Assembly (NCBI GenBank): GCA_035506135.1
Contig: DATJPY010000083.1
Span: 1 to 64,000, forward strand
Length of the DNA: 64,000 bases
Reading direction: 5' to 3'
Source: DATJPY01 sp035506135
GTDB lineage: Bacteria; Myxococcota_A; UBA9160; PR03
The position numbers were made by a program, and so were the translations under genes. The notes below the pieces were generated by a model. It was not told the DNA's origin and did not search any database. It saw nothing but the letters and a program-made list of their open reading frames with translations. This document shows, one piece after another, positions 48,774 through 57,265 of this stretch (positions are counted from its first letter, which is position 1; each line of letters opens with the position of its first letter).

Positions 48774-48819
48774 CCGCGCGCGCGTCGGCGGGCGGAGGGA
48801 CGAACGAGACCCTGCGCCG

Positions 48820-50298
48820 CTAGATCTGGGCCTGCCACCAGCCTCCGCCGAGCCCGACGAAGAGCTGTGCGGTGTCCGCGAGGCGTTGGCCTTCCGCCCG
48901 CGCGAGGCCGAGACGCGCCTCCGCGTACGCGCGCTGGGCGACGAGCAGCAGGAGCAGGTCGGTCTTGCCGGCTTCGTAGCTGATCCTCTGAAGGGCCAGC
49001 GACTCGGTGGCGGTATCGAGAAGCTGCTTCTGGGCGCTGACGAGCTCGGCGTCGTGGTCGAGTGCTCGCAGCGTGTCGGCCACCTGCTGGAACGCCTGCA
49101 GGACGGTCTCCTGGTAGGTCGCGAGCGACACCTGGTACGCATCGATCGCGCCGCGTCGCTCCGCCAGCAGCGTTCCACCGTGGAAGAGCGGCGCCGCCAG
49201 GTGGCCCGCCAGCACCCAGGCCGTTCCGCCGCCGCTGAAGAGCGAGCCGACGTCGAGCGCCTCCTGGGTGACGGACCCCGACAAGGTCAGGCTCGGGAAG
49301 AGCTGCGCCGTGGCGACGCCGATCGCGGCGCTTGCCGCGTGGAGCTGGGCCTCGGCCGCCAGGACGTCCGGGCGCTGGCGCACCAGCTCGGAGGGGAGGC
49401 TCAGCGGAAGCTCTCGCGGCAGCTCGAATCCCTCGAGCGCGAAGTCGGGCGCCGACCAGTCGGCCGGGAACTGGCCGACCAGGATCGAGATCGCGTGCTG
49501 GGCGACCGCGAGCTGCTGGCGCAGCGGAGGCAGGATCGCCCGGTCGGTCTCGAGCTGCGTCTCGGCGGTGAGCACGTCGGTGCGGGGCACCTTCCCGGCC
49601 TCGAGCTTGCGCTGCACGAGGGCGAGGTTCTGCTCGTCGTCGGTGACGACGTCCTCGGCCGCCTCGATCTGCGCGCGCAGCGAGGCGATGTTGATCGATT
49701 CGGTGACCGCGTTGCCGCTGAGCGTCAGCCAGGCTGCGGCGAGCTCGTAGCGTTGGAACTCGGCCAGCGCCTGCTGCTCCTCGACGCCGCGCCGCACCGC
49801 GCCGAAGACATCGACCAGGTAGCTGACGGTGGGACCGACCGAATAGAGGTTCGAGATCTGGGACGAGTTCGTGAGCGCCTGCTTCGATCGTCCCAGCAGC
49901 GCGCTCTGCTGGCGCTGCGCGGTCGCCCCGAGATCGAGCTGCGGGAAGAAGGCTCCGCGGGCCGCCGTCACCGCCTCGAGCGCCTGGGCCAGGGTGGCCC
50001 GCGCTGCCGCGAGGCTCGGATTGTCCTGCAGGGTCCGCGCGACCACCTCGTCGAGCGACGGAGAGCGGAAGAGCTCCCACCACTCGGACGAGATCGCCTG
50101 CGAGGAGTCGATGCGCTGCGTGACGCCTCCGACGGCCGGCGTCATCTCGGTCGGCGTCGGCTCCGCCGTGTAGCGCGGGGTCGCCGGTGCCTGCGGGCGG
50201 ACGAAGTCCGGGCCGACGGCGCAGCCGCCGAGCAGCGCGGCGATCGCAGCGATCGGGAGTCGGCGTCGCCAGGAACGGTCCTTCACCGGCGCACTCAT
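48820..50298 (-). CDS. outer-membrane factor lipoprotein (NodT/TolC-type)
   Basis: A 492-residue outer-membrane efflux channel with a lipobox at C26 (LLGGC). Two repeats of the OEP fold are visible, with repeated coiled-coil helices; ARATLAQALEAVTAARGAFFPQLDL (partly quoted as ARATLAQALEAV) and a second-half PDVLAAEAQLHAASAAIGVAT are typical. The ATG overlaps the macB stop (TGATG), so it is cotranscribed with macA-macB and completes the pump from inner to outer membrane. The C-terminal LVGLGGGWW is the usual end of this group. Confidence 0.92.
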   Translation of the reverse strand: MSAPVKDRSWRRRLPIAAIAALLGGCAVGPDFVRPQAPATPRYTAEPTPTEMTPAVGGVTQRIDSSQAISSEWWELFRSPSLDEVVARTLQDNPSLAAARATLAQALEAVTAARGAFFPQLDLGATAQRQQSALLGRSKQALTNSSQISNLYSVGPTVSYLVDVFGAVRRGVEEQQALAEFQRYELAAAWLTLSGNAVTESINIASLRAQIEAAEDVVTDDEQNLALVQRKLEAGKVPRTDVLTAETQLETDRAILPPLRQQLAVAQHAISILVGQFPADWSAPDFALEGFELPRELPLSLPSELVRQRPDVLAAEAQLHAASAAIGVATAQLFPSLTLSGSVTQEALDVGSLFSGGGTAWVLAGHLAAPLFHGGTLLAERRGAIDAYQVSLATYQETVLQAFQQVADTLRALDHDAELVSAQKQLLDTATESLALQRISYEAGKTDLLLLLVAQRAYAEARLGLARAEGQRLADTAQLFVGLGGGWWQAQI

Positions 50299-52376
50299 CA
50301 CTCGTAGCGCAGCGCTTCGATGGGGTTGAGCAGCGCGGCGCGACGGGCCGGGTAGTAGCCGAAGAAGACGCCGACTGCGGCGGAGAAGAAGAAGCCTCCG
50401 GCGATGGCAGCGGCCGAGAGCAGCGTCGGCCAGCCCGCAAGCCACGAGACCAGCTCCGAGATCGCGATCCCCACCACGATGCCGGCCACGCCGCCGATGC
50501 CGCTCAGCAGCACCGCCTCGACGAGGAACTGCAGCAGCACGTGCACGCGGCGGGCCCCGATGGCCATGCGGATCCCGATCTCGCGAGTCCTCTCGGTCAC
50601 CGAGACCAGCAGGATGTTCATGATCCCGATCCCGCCGACGAGGAGCGAGATCGAAGCGACTGCCGCCAGCAGCATCGCCATGATCCGGCTGCTGCCCTCG
50701 CGCGCCTGCGTGATCTGGCTGATGTTGCGCACGTCGAAGTCCGACATCTGCCCCGTCTGGATTCCGTGTCGGGTATTCAGCAGCTTGGTCACCTGCTGCA
50801 GAGCGGTGTCGACGAGCTCTGCGCTCTCCGCCTGCACGTAGATCATGTTCACGTAGCCCGTGAGCCTCGGCTGGATGCCGAAGGGATTCGGCTGCGTCGC
50901 GTAGATCGGGTTCTGGCTCGCGTTCACCTGGCTCGGTGCGGCGACGCCGAGGACCTTGGTCTCCGCCGTCGAGAACGGGATCAGGATCACGTCGTCCTGG
51001 TCGCGTCCGTAGCCGGACTGCCCGAGCGTCGAGAGCAGCCCGATCACCTGCAGGGGGACGCTCTTCACGATCACCGTGGCGCCGACCGGATTCTCGTGAG
51101 CGCCGAAGAGGTTCTGGAAGACCGTCTGCCCGATGAGGCAGACGCGGGCACCCGACTGCTCGTCCTCCTGGCTGATCGACCGCCCGGCGACGACCGGCCA
51201 ATGCTGGATCTCGAGGAAGCTCAGGCTCACGCCCTGGACGGTGGTGTTCCAGTTCTTGTCGCTGTACTGGGCCTGGGCCGCTCCGCGGATCAGATAGCTG
51301 ACGTTGGCGACGGCCGGCACCTCCTTGCGGATCGCCTCCGCGTCCGAGACGCGCAGCGTGGAGGCGCTGCCGAAGCCGCCGCGCACGCCCCCGCTCGTGG
51401 CGGCGCCGGGCAGCACCACCAGCAGGTTGGCGCCGAGGCTCTCGATCTGCGCGATCACCGCGGCGTTCGCGCCCTGGCCGATCGCCACCATCGTGATCAG
51501 TGCGGCGACGCCGATGAAGATCCCGAGCATGGTCAAGGCGGAGCGCACCTTGTTGCGCGCGATGGCGCGCCCGGCCACCAGCAGCGCCATGCCCAGGAAC
51601 GAGACGAGCGACACGGAGTCGGTGCTCGGACCCGCCTTGTCCGCGGCATGGGTCTCGGCAGCCGGCGCGCTCGGCGGCGGGGCGCGCTGCCCCGTCGCCT
51701 CGTCGGAGGCGACCACCCCGTCGCGCATCGTGATGATCCGATCGGCGAAGGCCGCCATGTCCGGCTCGTGCGTGACGAGGACGACCGTGAGCCCCCTCTG
51801 GCGGTTCAGGTTCCGGATCGTCGTCATGATCTCGGTCGCCGTCGCGGAGTCGAGGTTCCCGGTCGGCTCGTCCGCCAGCAGGATGGCGGGATCGTTGATG
51901 AGCGCCCGCGCGATCGCGACCCGCTGCTGCTGCCCGCCCGAGAGCTGGCTCGGATGATTCGCTTCGCGACCGGCCAAGCCGAGCGAGTGCAGCACCTGCC
52001 GCGCCAGCGTGGGGGCCTCCGCGAGCCGACCCGAATAGAGCAGCGGGAGCGCGACGTTCTCCTCCGCGGTCGTCCGGGCCAGCAGATTGAAGCTCTGGAA
52101 GACGAAGCCGATCCGCCGGCTCCGCACCTTCGCGAGCGCGACCTCGTCCTGGTGGGCGACATCGATGCCCTCGAGGAAGTAGCTGCCGCTGGTGGGCCGA
52201 TCGAGGCAGCCGAGCAGATTCATGAGCGTCGACTTGCCGGAGCCGGAGGCACCCATGATGGCCACGAACTCGCCGCGCTCGATGCGCAAGCTCACGCCGC
52301 GGAGCGCGTGCACCTCGAAGTCGCCCATCCAGTAGGTCCTGGTGACGTCCTTCACCTCGATCACGAGATCGGACAT
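50298..52376 (-). CDS. macB: MacB-type ABC transporter (ATPase plus permease)
   Basis: A 692-residue half transporter: N-terminal ATPase (residues 1-230) with Walker A GASGSGKSTLMN, signature LSGGQQQRVAIARAL and Walker B ILLADEPTGNLD, then a linker and the MacB permease with one TM helix before and three after a large periplasmic domain (around residues 280-540). It exports macrolides, peptides or lipoprotein-like substrates as a dimer with MacA and an outer-membrane channel. macA lies 19 bases upstream. The ATP-binding part is N-terminal, as in MacB. Confidence 0.94.
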   Translation of the reverse strand: MSDLVIEVKDVTRTYWMGDFEVHALRGVSLRIERGEFVAIMGASGSGKSTLMNLLGCLDRPTSGSYFLEGIDVAHQDEVALAKVRSRRIGFVFQSFNLLARTTAEENVALPLLYSGRLAEAPTLARQVLHSLGLAGREANHPSQLSGGQQQRVAIARALINDPAILLADEPTGNLDSATATEIMTTIRNLNRQRGLTVVLVTHEPDMAAFADRIITMRDGVVASDEATGQRAPPPSAPAAETHAADKAGPSTDSVSLVSFLGMALLVAGRAIARNKVRSALTMLGIFIGVAALITMVAIGQGANAAVIAQIESLGANLLVVLPGAATSGGVRGGFGSASTLRVSDAEAIRKEVPAVANVSYLIRGAAQAQYSDKNWNTTVQGVSLSFLEIQHWPVVAGRSISQEDEQSGARVCLIGQTVFQNLFGAHENPVGATVIVKSVPLQVIGLLSTLGQSGYGRDQDDVILIPFSTAETKVLGVAAPSQVNASQNPIYATQPNPFGIQPRLTGYVNMIYVQAESAELVDTALQQVTKLLNTRHGIQTGQMSDFDVRNISQITQAREGSSRIMAMLLAAVASISLLVGGIGIMNILLVSVTERTREIGIRMAIGARRVHVLLQFLVEAVLLSGIGGVAGIVVGIAISELVSWLAGWPTLLSAAAIAGGFFFSAAVGVFFGYYPARRAALLNPIEALRYE

Positions 52377-52395
52377 GCGCGCGGCTCCCCGGCCT

Positions 52396-53670
52396 TCAGA
52401 GTCGGAACGGCGAGCGCGTCTGCGGCGCGCCCTCGCGCTGCGCGCCGCCCCCGCCGGATTGCTCGACGATCACGGGCTCGCCGACGGCGGGAGAGTCGCC
52501 CACGATCTCCACCCGCGTACCGTCGTCGATCCCGACGTTGACCTTCACCGGAGCCGGGCGACCGTCTCGCAGCACCCAGACGCGCTGGCCGTCGTGCTTC
52601 GAAGACGCGCCGGCCTCGTCGCCCGCCCGCAGTCCGCGCGGATCGAAGCGAAGCGCCTGCATCGGGACGATCGGCACGCCACTCCGTTCGGCGACGATGA
52701 TGCGGGCGTTCGCGGTCATGCCCGGGAAGAGCAGCAGCTCCGGGTTGTCGACGCCGATCACGACGTCGTAGGTGACGACGTTCTGGACGGTGATGGGTGC
52801 GCGCCGCACCTGCACCACCTGCCCTTCGAAGGTCTTGTGGGGAAAGGCCTCGACCGTGAAGCGCGCCTTCTGGCCGACCTGGGCCGCGCCGACGTCGGAT
52901 TCGCTCACGTTGGTGTCGACCTGCATCTTGGTCAGGTCCTTGGCGATCAGGAACAGCGTCGGCGTCTGGAAGCTGGCGGCCACCGTCTGGCCGACGTCGA
53001 CGTTGCGCGAGACCACCGTGCCGTTCACGGGTGACACGATGTTGGTGTAGTCGAGATTCACCTGGGCGGCGTCGAGCGCCGCCTGGCGCTGCTCGATCGT
53101 GGCTTCGTCGAGCGCGACCTGGGCTACGGCCTGATCGTAGGTGCTCTTGTCGTTGTCGAGCGTGTCCTGCGAGACGACCCCCGTCTTGCGCAGGCCGCTG
53201 TCGCGCTCGTAGTTGATCTTCGCGTAGACGAGGCTCGCCTGGTCCTTGTGGAGCTGGGCGCGGGCGGTGGCGAGGCTGGCCTTCGCCTCGTCGAGGGCTT
53301 CCTGGTAGGGACGGGGGTCGATCTTGGCGCAGAGCTGGCCGGCCTTCACCTGCGTGTTGTAGTCACACGAGATCGATTGGATCGGCCCGGACACGTAGGT
53401 ACCGACCTGCACCGTCACGACCGGGTTCACGGTTCCCGTGGCCACGATCGAGCGCGCCACGTCGCCCAGCGCCACGGGGACGGTGACGAAGCTCCGGGGC
53501 GGCTTCCGCATCCACCAGGCCATCGCGCCCGCGGTCGCGAGGGCAGCCGCCGCGAGCAGGGCGAGCCAGAGCCGACGCCTCGCGGGACCGAGCGCGCGCC
53601 CGATCGAAGGAGACGGAGCCGTCTCGGGCACCGGTGTCGTCAACGCCGCCTCCGCTGGCGAGCGCTCCAT
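52396..53670 (-). CDS. macA: MacA-type periplasmic adaptor
   Basis: A 424-residue membrane-fusion protein with one N-terminal transmembrane helix (about residues 34-52), a coiled-coil hairpin (QEALDEAKASLATARAQLHK and EATIEQRQAALDAAQVNLDY, both shown), a lipoyl-type domain (CDYNTQVKAGQLCAKIDP) and a beta-barrel/membrane-proximal domain. It links MacB to the outer-membrane channel. The ATG at 53670 overlaps the tetR 3' end by 31 bases, so regulator, adaptor, ABC unit and channel form one unit. Confidence 0.93.
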   Translation of the reverse strand: MERSPAEAALTTPVPETAPSPSIGRALGPARRRLWLALLAAAALATAGAMAWWMRKPPRSFVTVPVALGDVARSIVATGTVNPVVTVQVGTYVSGPIQSISCDYNTQVKAGQLCAKIDPRPYQEALDEAKASLATARAQLHKDQASLVYAKINYERDSGLRKTGVVSQDTLDNDKSTYDQAVAQVALDEATIEQRQAALDAAQVNLDYTNIVSPVNGTVVSRNVDVGQTVAASFQTPTLFLIAKDLTKMQVDTNVSESDVGAAQVGQKARFTVEAFPHKTFEGQVVQVRRAPITVQNVVTYDVVIGVDNPELLLFPGMTANARIIVAERSGVPIVPMQALRFDPRGLRAGDEAGASSKHDGQRVWVLRDGRPAPVKVNVGIDDGTRVEIVGDSPAVGEPVIVEQSGGGGAQREGAPQTRSPFRL

Positions 53671-54302
53671 GCTCGCGTTCCCGCCTCCGTCCCGACACCG
53701 GACAGGAAGATCGCGATCACCCCGTCGGCCAGGCCCTCCGGCGCGTCGCGCGCGGTGCGCGTGTTGTCGACGCCGCGCAGCATGCCGACCAGCGCGTTGG
53801 CGCCGAGGCGCGGGTCGATCGATCGCAGCTGTCCCGCGGCGATGCCCTCGGCGAGTGCCGCCTCGAAGACCGCGACGAAGTCCGCGCGGCGCCGGCGCCA
53901 CTCGTTGCGGCCCGGCTGGGACTCGTGGCGGCTCACCAGGGCGAGCAGGCGCCGGTGGTTCCCGAAGTGCTCGAGGAAGCCGCGCACCAGACGCTCGAGC
54001 TTCAGCAGCGGCTCCTCGGACCCGACCCCGGCGGCCGTCAGCTCGCCGCGCAGCCGGTCCATCCCGTCGACGAGGAGCGCGCGGTAGAGGCCCCGCTTGC
54101 TCGGGAAGTATCGGTACAGGGTCCCCTTGCCGACCCCGCTCGCGCGCGCCACCTCGTCCATCAGCACCTCGTGGTACTCCTGCTGCAGGAAGACCGACTC
54201 GGCGGCGCGCAGGATGCGCTCGCGCATCCCGGCGGTGGGCGGGCGGCCGCGGCCGCGCGGAGCGGCGGCCGGCCGGGGGACGGTTCGGGCGCGCGCCGGC
54301 AT
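53640..54302 (-). CDS. TetR family transcriptional regulator of the efflux operon
   Basis: A 220-residue TetR/AcrR regulator. The N-terminal HTH is complete: RERILRAAESVFLQQEYHEV then VARASGVGKGTLYRYFPSKRG. The C-terminal ligand domain is helical and divergent. ATG 54302 is favoured over an upstream ATG at 54350 because a 14-bp palindrome lies at 54358-54371 and the longer N-terminus is low-complexity Arg/Pro. It overlaps macA at its 3' end and so is likely autoregulated together with the pump. Ligand unknown. Confidence 0.92.
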   Translation of the reverse strand: MPARARTVPRPAAAPRGRGRPPTAGMRERILRAAESVFLQQEYHEVLMDEVARASGVGKGTLYRYFPSKRGLYRALLVDGMDRLRGELTAAGVGSEEPLLKLERLVRGFLEHFGNHRRLLALVSRHESQPGRNEWRRRRADFVAVFEAALAEGIAAGQLRSIDPRLGANALVGMLRGVDNTRTARDAPEGLADGVIAIFLSGVGTEAGTRAWSARQRRRR

Positions 54303-54357
54303 GGAACGGGCCGACCTCCGCGAGCGATGCCGGAAACAATCCGGCAACATTTATGAA

Positions 54358-54371
54358 ACTGACCAGTCAGT
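54358..54371. promoter_or_regulatory. TetR-type operator ACTGAC-CA-GTCAGT
   Basis: A perfect 6-bp inverted repeat with a 2-base centre lies 56 bases before the tetR ATG on the minus strand, where the promoter should be. A CATAAA-like -10 lies at about 54350-54355 on the minus strand. The position and symmetry fit autoregulation of tetR-macA-macB-omf. Confidence 0.68.
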
Positions 54372-54425
54372 ATCATTTGGCGCGAACCGCCGCAAGGGGA
54401 GTCGCCGCGCCGGCCGGGCGGGGCT

Positions 54426-55268
54426 TCAGGCGGTGGCGACCAGCGCCTCGCTCACCTCCCAGAGCCGCCGCGCCGCGCCGTCGTCCTGCGCGAAGGGAGC
54501 CGGGCTCTGCTCGCGCTCGCGGACGAAGTAGCCCCCGCTGCGGCCGGCGAGCTCCGGCGCGCTCGCCAGGAAGACCGGCGTGCGTGCGCCCTGCTCGGGC
54601 GTCAGGAAGAGCAGCCCGAGCAGCCGGCCGAGCGTGCGAGTCCAGAGCGCGTCGGTCTGCCCGAGGCGGGTGGCGACCGCGCCCGGGTGGCAGCAGTTGA
54701 CCGAGACGCCGCTGCTGGCGAGCCGCCGCGCCAGCTCGCGGGTCCACAGGATGTTGCAGAGCTTGGATCGTCCATACACCGACATGGGTCGATAGCGGCG
54801 CTCGCTCTGCAGGTCGTCGAAGTCGAGCGGCCCGCCGAAGCGATGGGCCGCGGAGGCGACGCTCACGATGCGGGCGCCGGGGCTGGCGCGGAGCCGGTCG
54901 AGCAGCAGCCCGGTGAGGAGGAAGTGCGCGAGGTGGTTCACCCCGAACATCGCCTCGAAGCCCTCCGCCGTGGTGCGCCGCCGGAGCTGGAAGACGCCCG
55001 CGTTGTTGAGCAGCACGTCGATCCGCGGATGGCGGGCGAGGATCTCGGGCGCGACGCGCCGGATGGCGGCGAGCGAGGCGAGGTCGGCGAGGTGGATCTC
55101 GACCTCGGCGTCCGGTGCGCGCGTCCGGATCGCGCGGCGCGCGTCCTCGGCGCGCTCGGGCGAGCGCGCGATCAGCGCGAGCCGCGCGCCCTTGGCCGCG
55201 AGCGCGCCCGCCGCCGCCAGCCCGATGCCGGACGTCGCGCCCGTGATCACGCAGGTTCGCCCGGTCAT
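54426..55268 (-). CDS. short-chain dehydrogenase/reductase
   Basis: A 280-residue SDR. TGATSGIG (residues about 9-16) binds NAD(P); NNAG and YGRSK (catalytic Tyr and Lys) are present. The sequence NCCHPGAVATRLG is typical of the retinol-dehydrogenase-like SDR group. Start: ATG 55268 chosen over upstream in-frame ATGs (55280 and 55292); AGAGGG lies close to it. It is preceded by a CCA-type gene at 55289 on the same strand with a 20-base gap. Substrate unknown. Confidence 0.88.
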   Translation of the reverse strand: MTGRTCVITGATSGIGLAAAGALAAKGARLALIARSPERAEDARRAIRTRAPDAEVEIHLADLASLAAIRRVAPEILARHPRIDVLLNNAGVFQLRRRTTAEGFEAMFGVNHLAHFLLTGLLLDRLRASPGARIVSVASAAHRFGGPLDFDDLQSERRYRPMSVYGRSKLCNILWTRELARRLASSGVSVNCCHPGAVATRLGQTDALWTRTLGRLLGLLFLTPEQGARTPVFLASAPELAGRSGGYFVREREQSPAPFAQDDGAARRLWEVSEALVATA

Positions 55269-55288
55269 GTCCCTCTGCATGCCTCCCC

Positions 55289-56500
55289 TCATCGGCCCCG
55301 GCGCTCCTCCGACCAGGCGCGCAGGCGTGCGGCCAGCCGCTCGGGGGTGTTGCAGGCGGGATCCTCGATCACCTGATCGCCGAGGTAGCGCAGGGCCTCG
55401 CCGACCTGCGGCCCCGGCCCCGTCCCGAGCAGCGCCATCACCTCGCGGCCGCCGAGAGCGAGGTCGGTGCGGTGCAGCGCGAGCGAGCCGGCCGCTCGCA
55501 CCCGCTCGATGTGCGCGCGCAGCGCGTCGAGCCGGGCGCGCGCCTCGGGATTCGGTTTCGTGGACGCGGCGAGCTCGGCGTCGCGGAGCTGGAGCAGCGC
55601 GAGGGCGCCCTCCTCGCCGCCGCGGCGCAGGAGCCGGCGCACGTCGGCGTCGCCGCGCGGGGGCTTCCGGTCGATCGGATGGCGCGCCAGCAGGCGGGCG
55701 ACCGCGGCGGCGCGCCGCGCGCCGAACCGCAGCCCGAGCAGGATCGGCTCCGCGCGCGTGCCGCGCAGCCAGCCGGCGAGGCGCAGCTCCAGGTCGCGCG
55801 GCAGCGCGCCGACGACGGCCGCCGCATCCGGAGCGACGCCCGGCGCGAGCTCCGCCTCGATCCCCGTGCGCCGCAGGAGCTCGAGGCCCGACGCGGCGCC
55901 CGGCGCCAGAAGCAGCGCCTCCAGCTCGGCGCGCACGCGTTCTCGCGCCACGCGCCGCAGTGGCTCGCGAACCTCCGCCATCGCCGCGGGCAGCGACGGC
56001 TCGAGACCGAGGCCGAGCGCAGCGATCAGACGCGCCGCGCGCAGCGCGCGCAGGGGATCCTCGGCGAAGCGCGAGCGGGCGTCGCCGACCGGCCGAAGCC
56101 GCCGCTGTCGGAGGTCGCAGACCCCGCCGAACGGATCGACGACTCGCCCGCTGGCGGGGTCCCACGCGATCGCGTTCACCGTGAAGTCGCGGTGGGCGAG
56201 GTCGTCCTCGAGGCGCGGCCCGGCGCGGAAGCTCGTCACGTCGAGCGGTCCCGCGCCCGTCGGAATCATCACCGTTCCGTGTCGGAGCCCGATCGGCACC
56301 GCGCGCGGGAAGAGCGCGAGCACCGCGGCGGGCGGCGCCGAGGTGGTGGCGTCGAAGTCCGTGACGGCGAGCCCGAGCAGCAGGTCGCGCACGCAGCCGC
56401 CGACCAGGAAGGCGTCGTGGCCGGCGGCGCGCAGCGCGGCGACTGCGGCGCGCACCGGCTCCGGGACGGCCTCGGCGCGCGGCGCGCGCGGCTCGCTCAT
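55289..56500 (-). CDS. tRNA nucleotidyltransferase / poly(A) polymerase family (CCA-adding type)
   Basis: A 403-residue nucleotidyltransferase. LVGGCVRDLLLGLAVTDFD (nearly whole) carries the GG, R and DxD motifs; RHGTVMI and DLAHRDFTVNAIAWD (motif C) follow, and DPLRALRAARLIAALG is motif D. Such enzymes add CCA to tRNA 3' ends or poly(A). The C-terminal 150 residues are helical and basic. It is the only one visible here. A TAGACT hexamer ends six bases before the ATG, which fits a leaderless mRNA. CCA versus A-adding specificity cannot be settled from sequence. Confidence 0.9.
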   Translation of the reverse strand: MSEPRAPRAEAVPEPVRAAVAALRAAGHDAFLVGGCVRDLLLGLAVTDFDATTSAPPAAVLALFPRAVPIGLRHGTVMIPTGAGPLDVTSFRAGPRLEDDLAHRDFTVNAIAWDPASGRVVDPFGGVCDLRQRRLRPVGDARSRFAEDPLRALRAARLIAALGLGLEPSLPAAMAEVREPLRRVARERVRAELEALLLAPGAASGLELLRRTGIEAELAPGVAPDAAAVVGALPRDLELRLAGWLRGTRAEPILLGLRFGARRAAAVARLLARHPIDRKPPRGDADVRRLLRRGGEEGALALLQLRDAELAASTKPNPEARARLDALRAHIERVRAAGSLALHRTDLALGGREVMALLGTGPGPQVGEALRYLGDQVIEDPACNTPERLAARLRAWSEERRGR

Positions 56501-56506
56501 GCCGCG

Positions 56507-56512
56507 AGTCTA
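56507..56512 (-). promoter_or_regulatory. -10-like element TAGACT placed for a leaderless CCA-type mRNA
   Basis: Read on the minus strand, TAGACT is followed by exactly six bases and the ATG at 56500. The spacing matches the other leaderless candidates here. Confidence 0.5.
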
Positions 56513-56540
56513 CCCTCTGCCCGCGCGTCGGGCCGCGGGG

Positions 56541-56546
56541 TATCCT
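56541..56546 (+). promoter_or_regulatory. candidate -10 element (TATCCT) for the dienelactone-hydrolase operon
   Basis: TATCCT lies 26 bases before the dienelactone hydrolase ATG with an AAGGAGG site at 56561-56567. Confidence 0.4.
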
Positions 56547-56572
56547 GCATTCCAGGCCGGAAGGAGGCGTCG

Positions 56573-57265
56573 ATGACGGCGAAGCGGGCAGGGCGCGAGA
56601 TCGCGTTCGCGAGCGATGGGGACCGGGTCGCCGGCTATCTCGCCGAGCCTCCGGGCGGCCGCGGCCCGGGCGTCCTCGTGATCCAGGAGTGGTGGGGTCT
56701 CGTCGACCACATCCGCGACGTCTGCGACCGCTTCGCGCGCGAGGGCTTCGTCGCGCTCGCACCCGACCTGTACCGTGGAGAGACGGCGAGCGATCCGGAC
56801 CGCGCCGGACGGCTCATGATGGGGCTCGAGATCCCGCGCGCCGCGCGCGATCTGGACGGAGCCGTGAAGGCGCTGCTCGACCAGCCCTCCGTCGAGGGCG
56901 CCCGGGTCGGCGCGGTCGGCTTCTGCATGGGCGGCCAGCTCGCGCTGTTCGGCGCCACGCGCAATCGGCGCATCGGGGCGGTGGTGGACTTCTACGGGGT
57001 ACACCCGAACGTGAAGCTCGACCTCGCGGGCCTGCAGGCGGCCGTGCTCGGGATCTTCGCCGAGCGCGACGGCTTCGTGACACAAGCGGCGGCGCGGAAG
57101 CTCGCGGCCGATCTCGAGGCTGCGGGCAAGTCGATGCACTGCGAGATCTACCCGGGTGTCGATCACGCGTTCATGAACGACACCCGCCCCGACGTCTACG
57201 ACGCGCGCGCCGCCGCGCGCGCCTGGGGGCAAGCGCTCTCGTTCCTGCGCGCGGAGCTCGTTTGA
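56573..57265 (+). CDS. dienelactone hydrolase family protein
   Basis: A 230-residue alpha/beta hydrolase. The triad is C118 (VGFCMGGQ), D166 (AERDGF) and H198 (GVDHAFMN), with the usual Glu in VIQEWWG (E39). Members open dienelactones or act as general carboxylesterases. ATG 56573 has AAGGAGG at 56561. The stop overlaps the TTG of the next gene (TTGA), so the operon reads hydrolase-acyltransferase-CDF. Substrate unknown. Confidence 0.92.
   Translation: MTAKRAGREIAFASDGDRVAGYLAEPPGGRGPGVLVIQEWWGLVDHIRDVCDRFAREGFVALAPDLYRGETASDPDRAGRLMMGLEIPRAARDLDGAVKALLDQPSVEGARVGAVGFCMGGQLALFGATRNRRIGAVVDFYGVHPNVKLDLAGLQAAVLGIFAERDGFVTQAAARKLAADLEAAGKSMHCEIYPGVDHAFMNDTRPDVYDARAAARAWGQALSFLRAELV

Noticed and set aside
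54348..54350. ATG at 54350 as the TetR start
   Set aside because: It lies only seven bases from the operator and gives an unusual basic extension; 54302 fits family length better.
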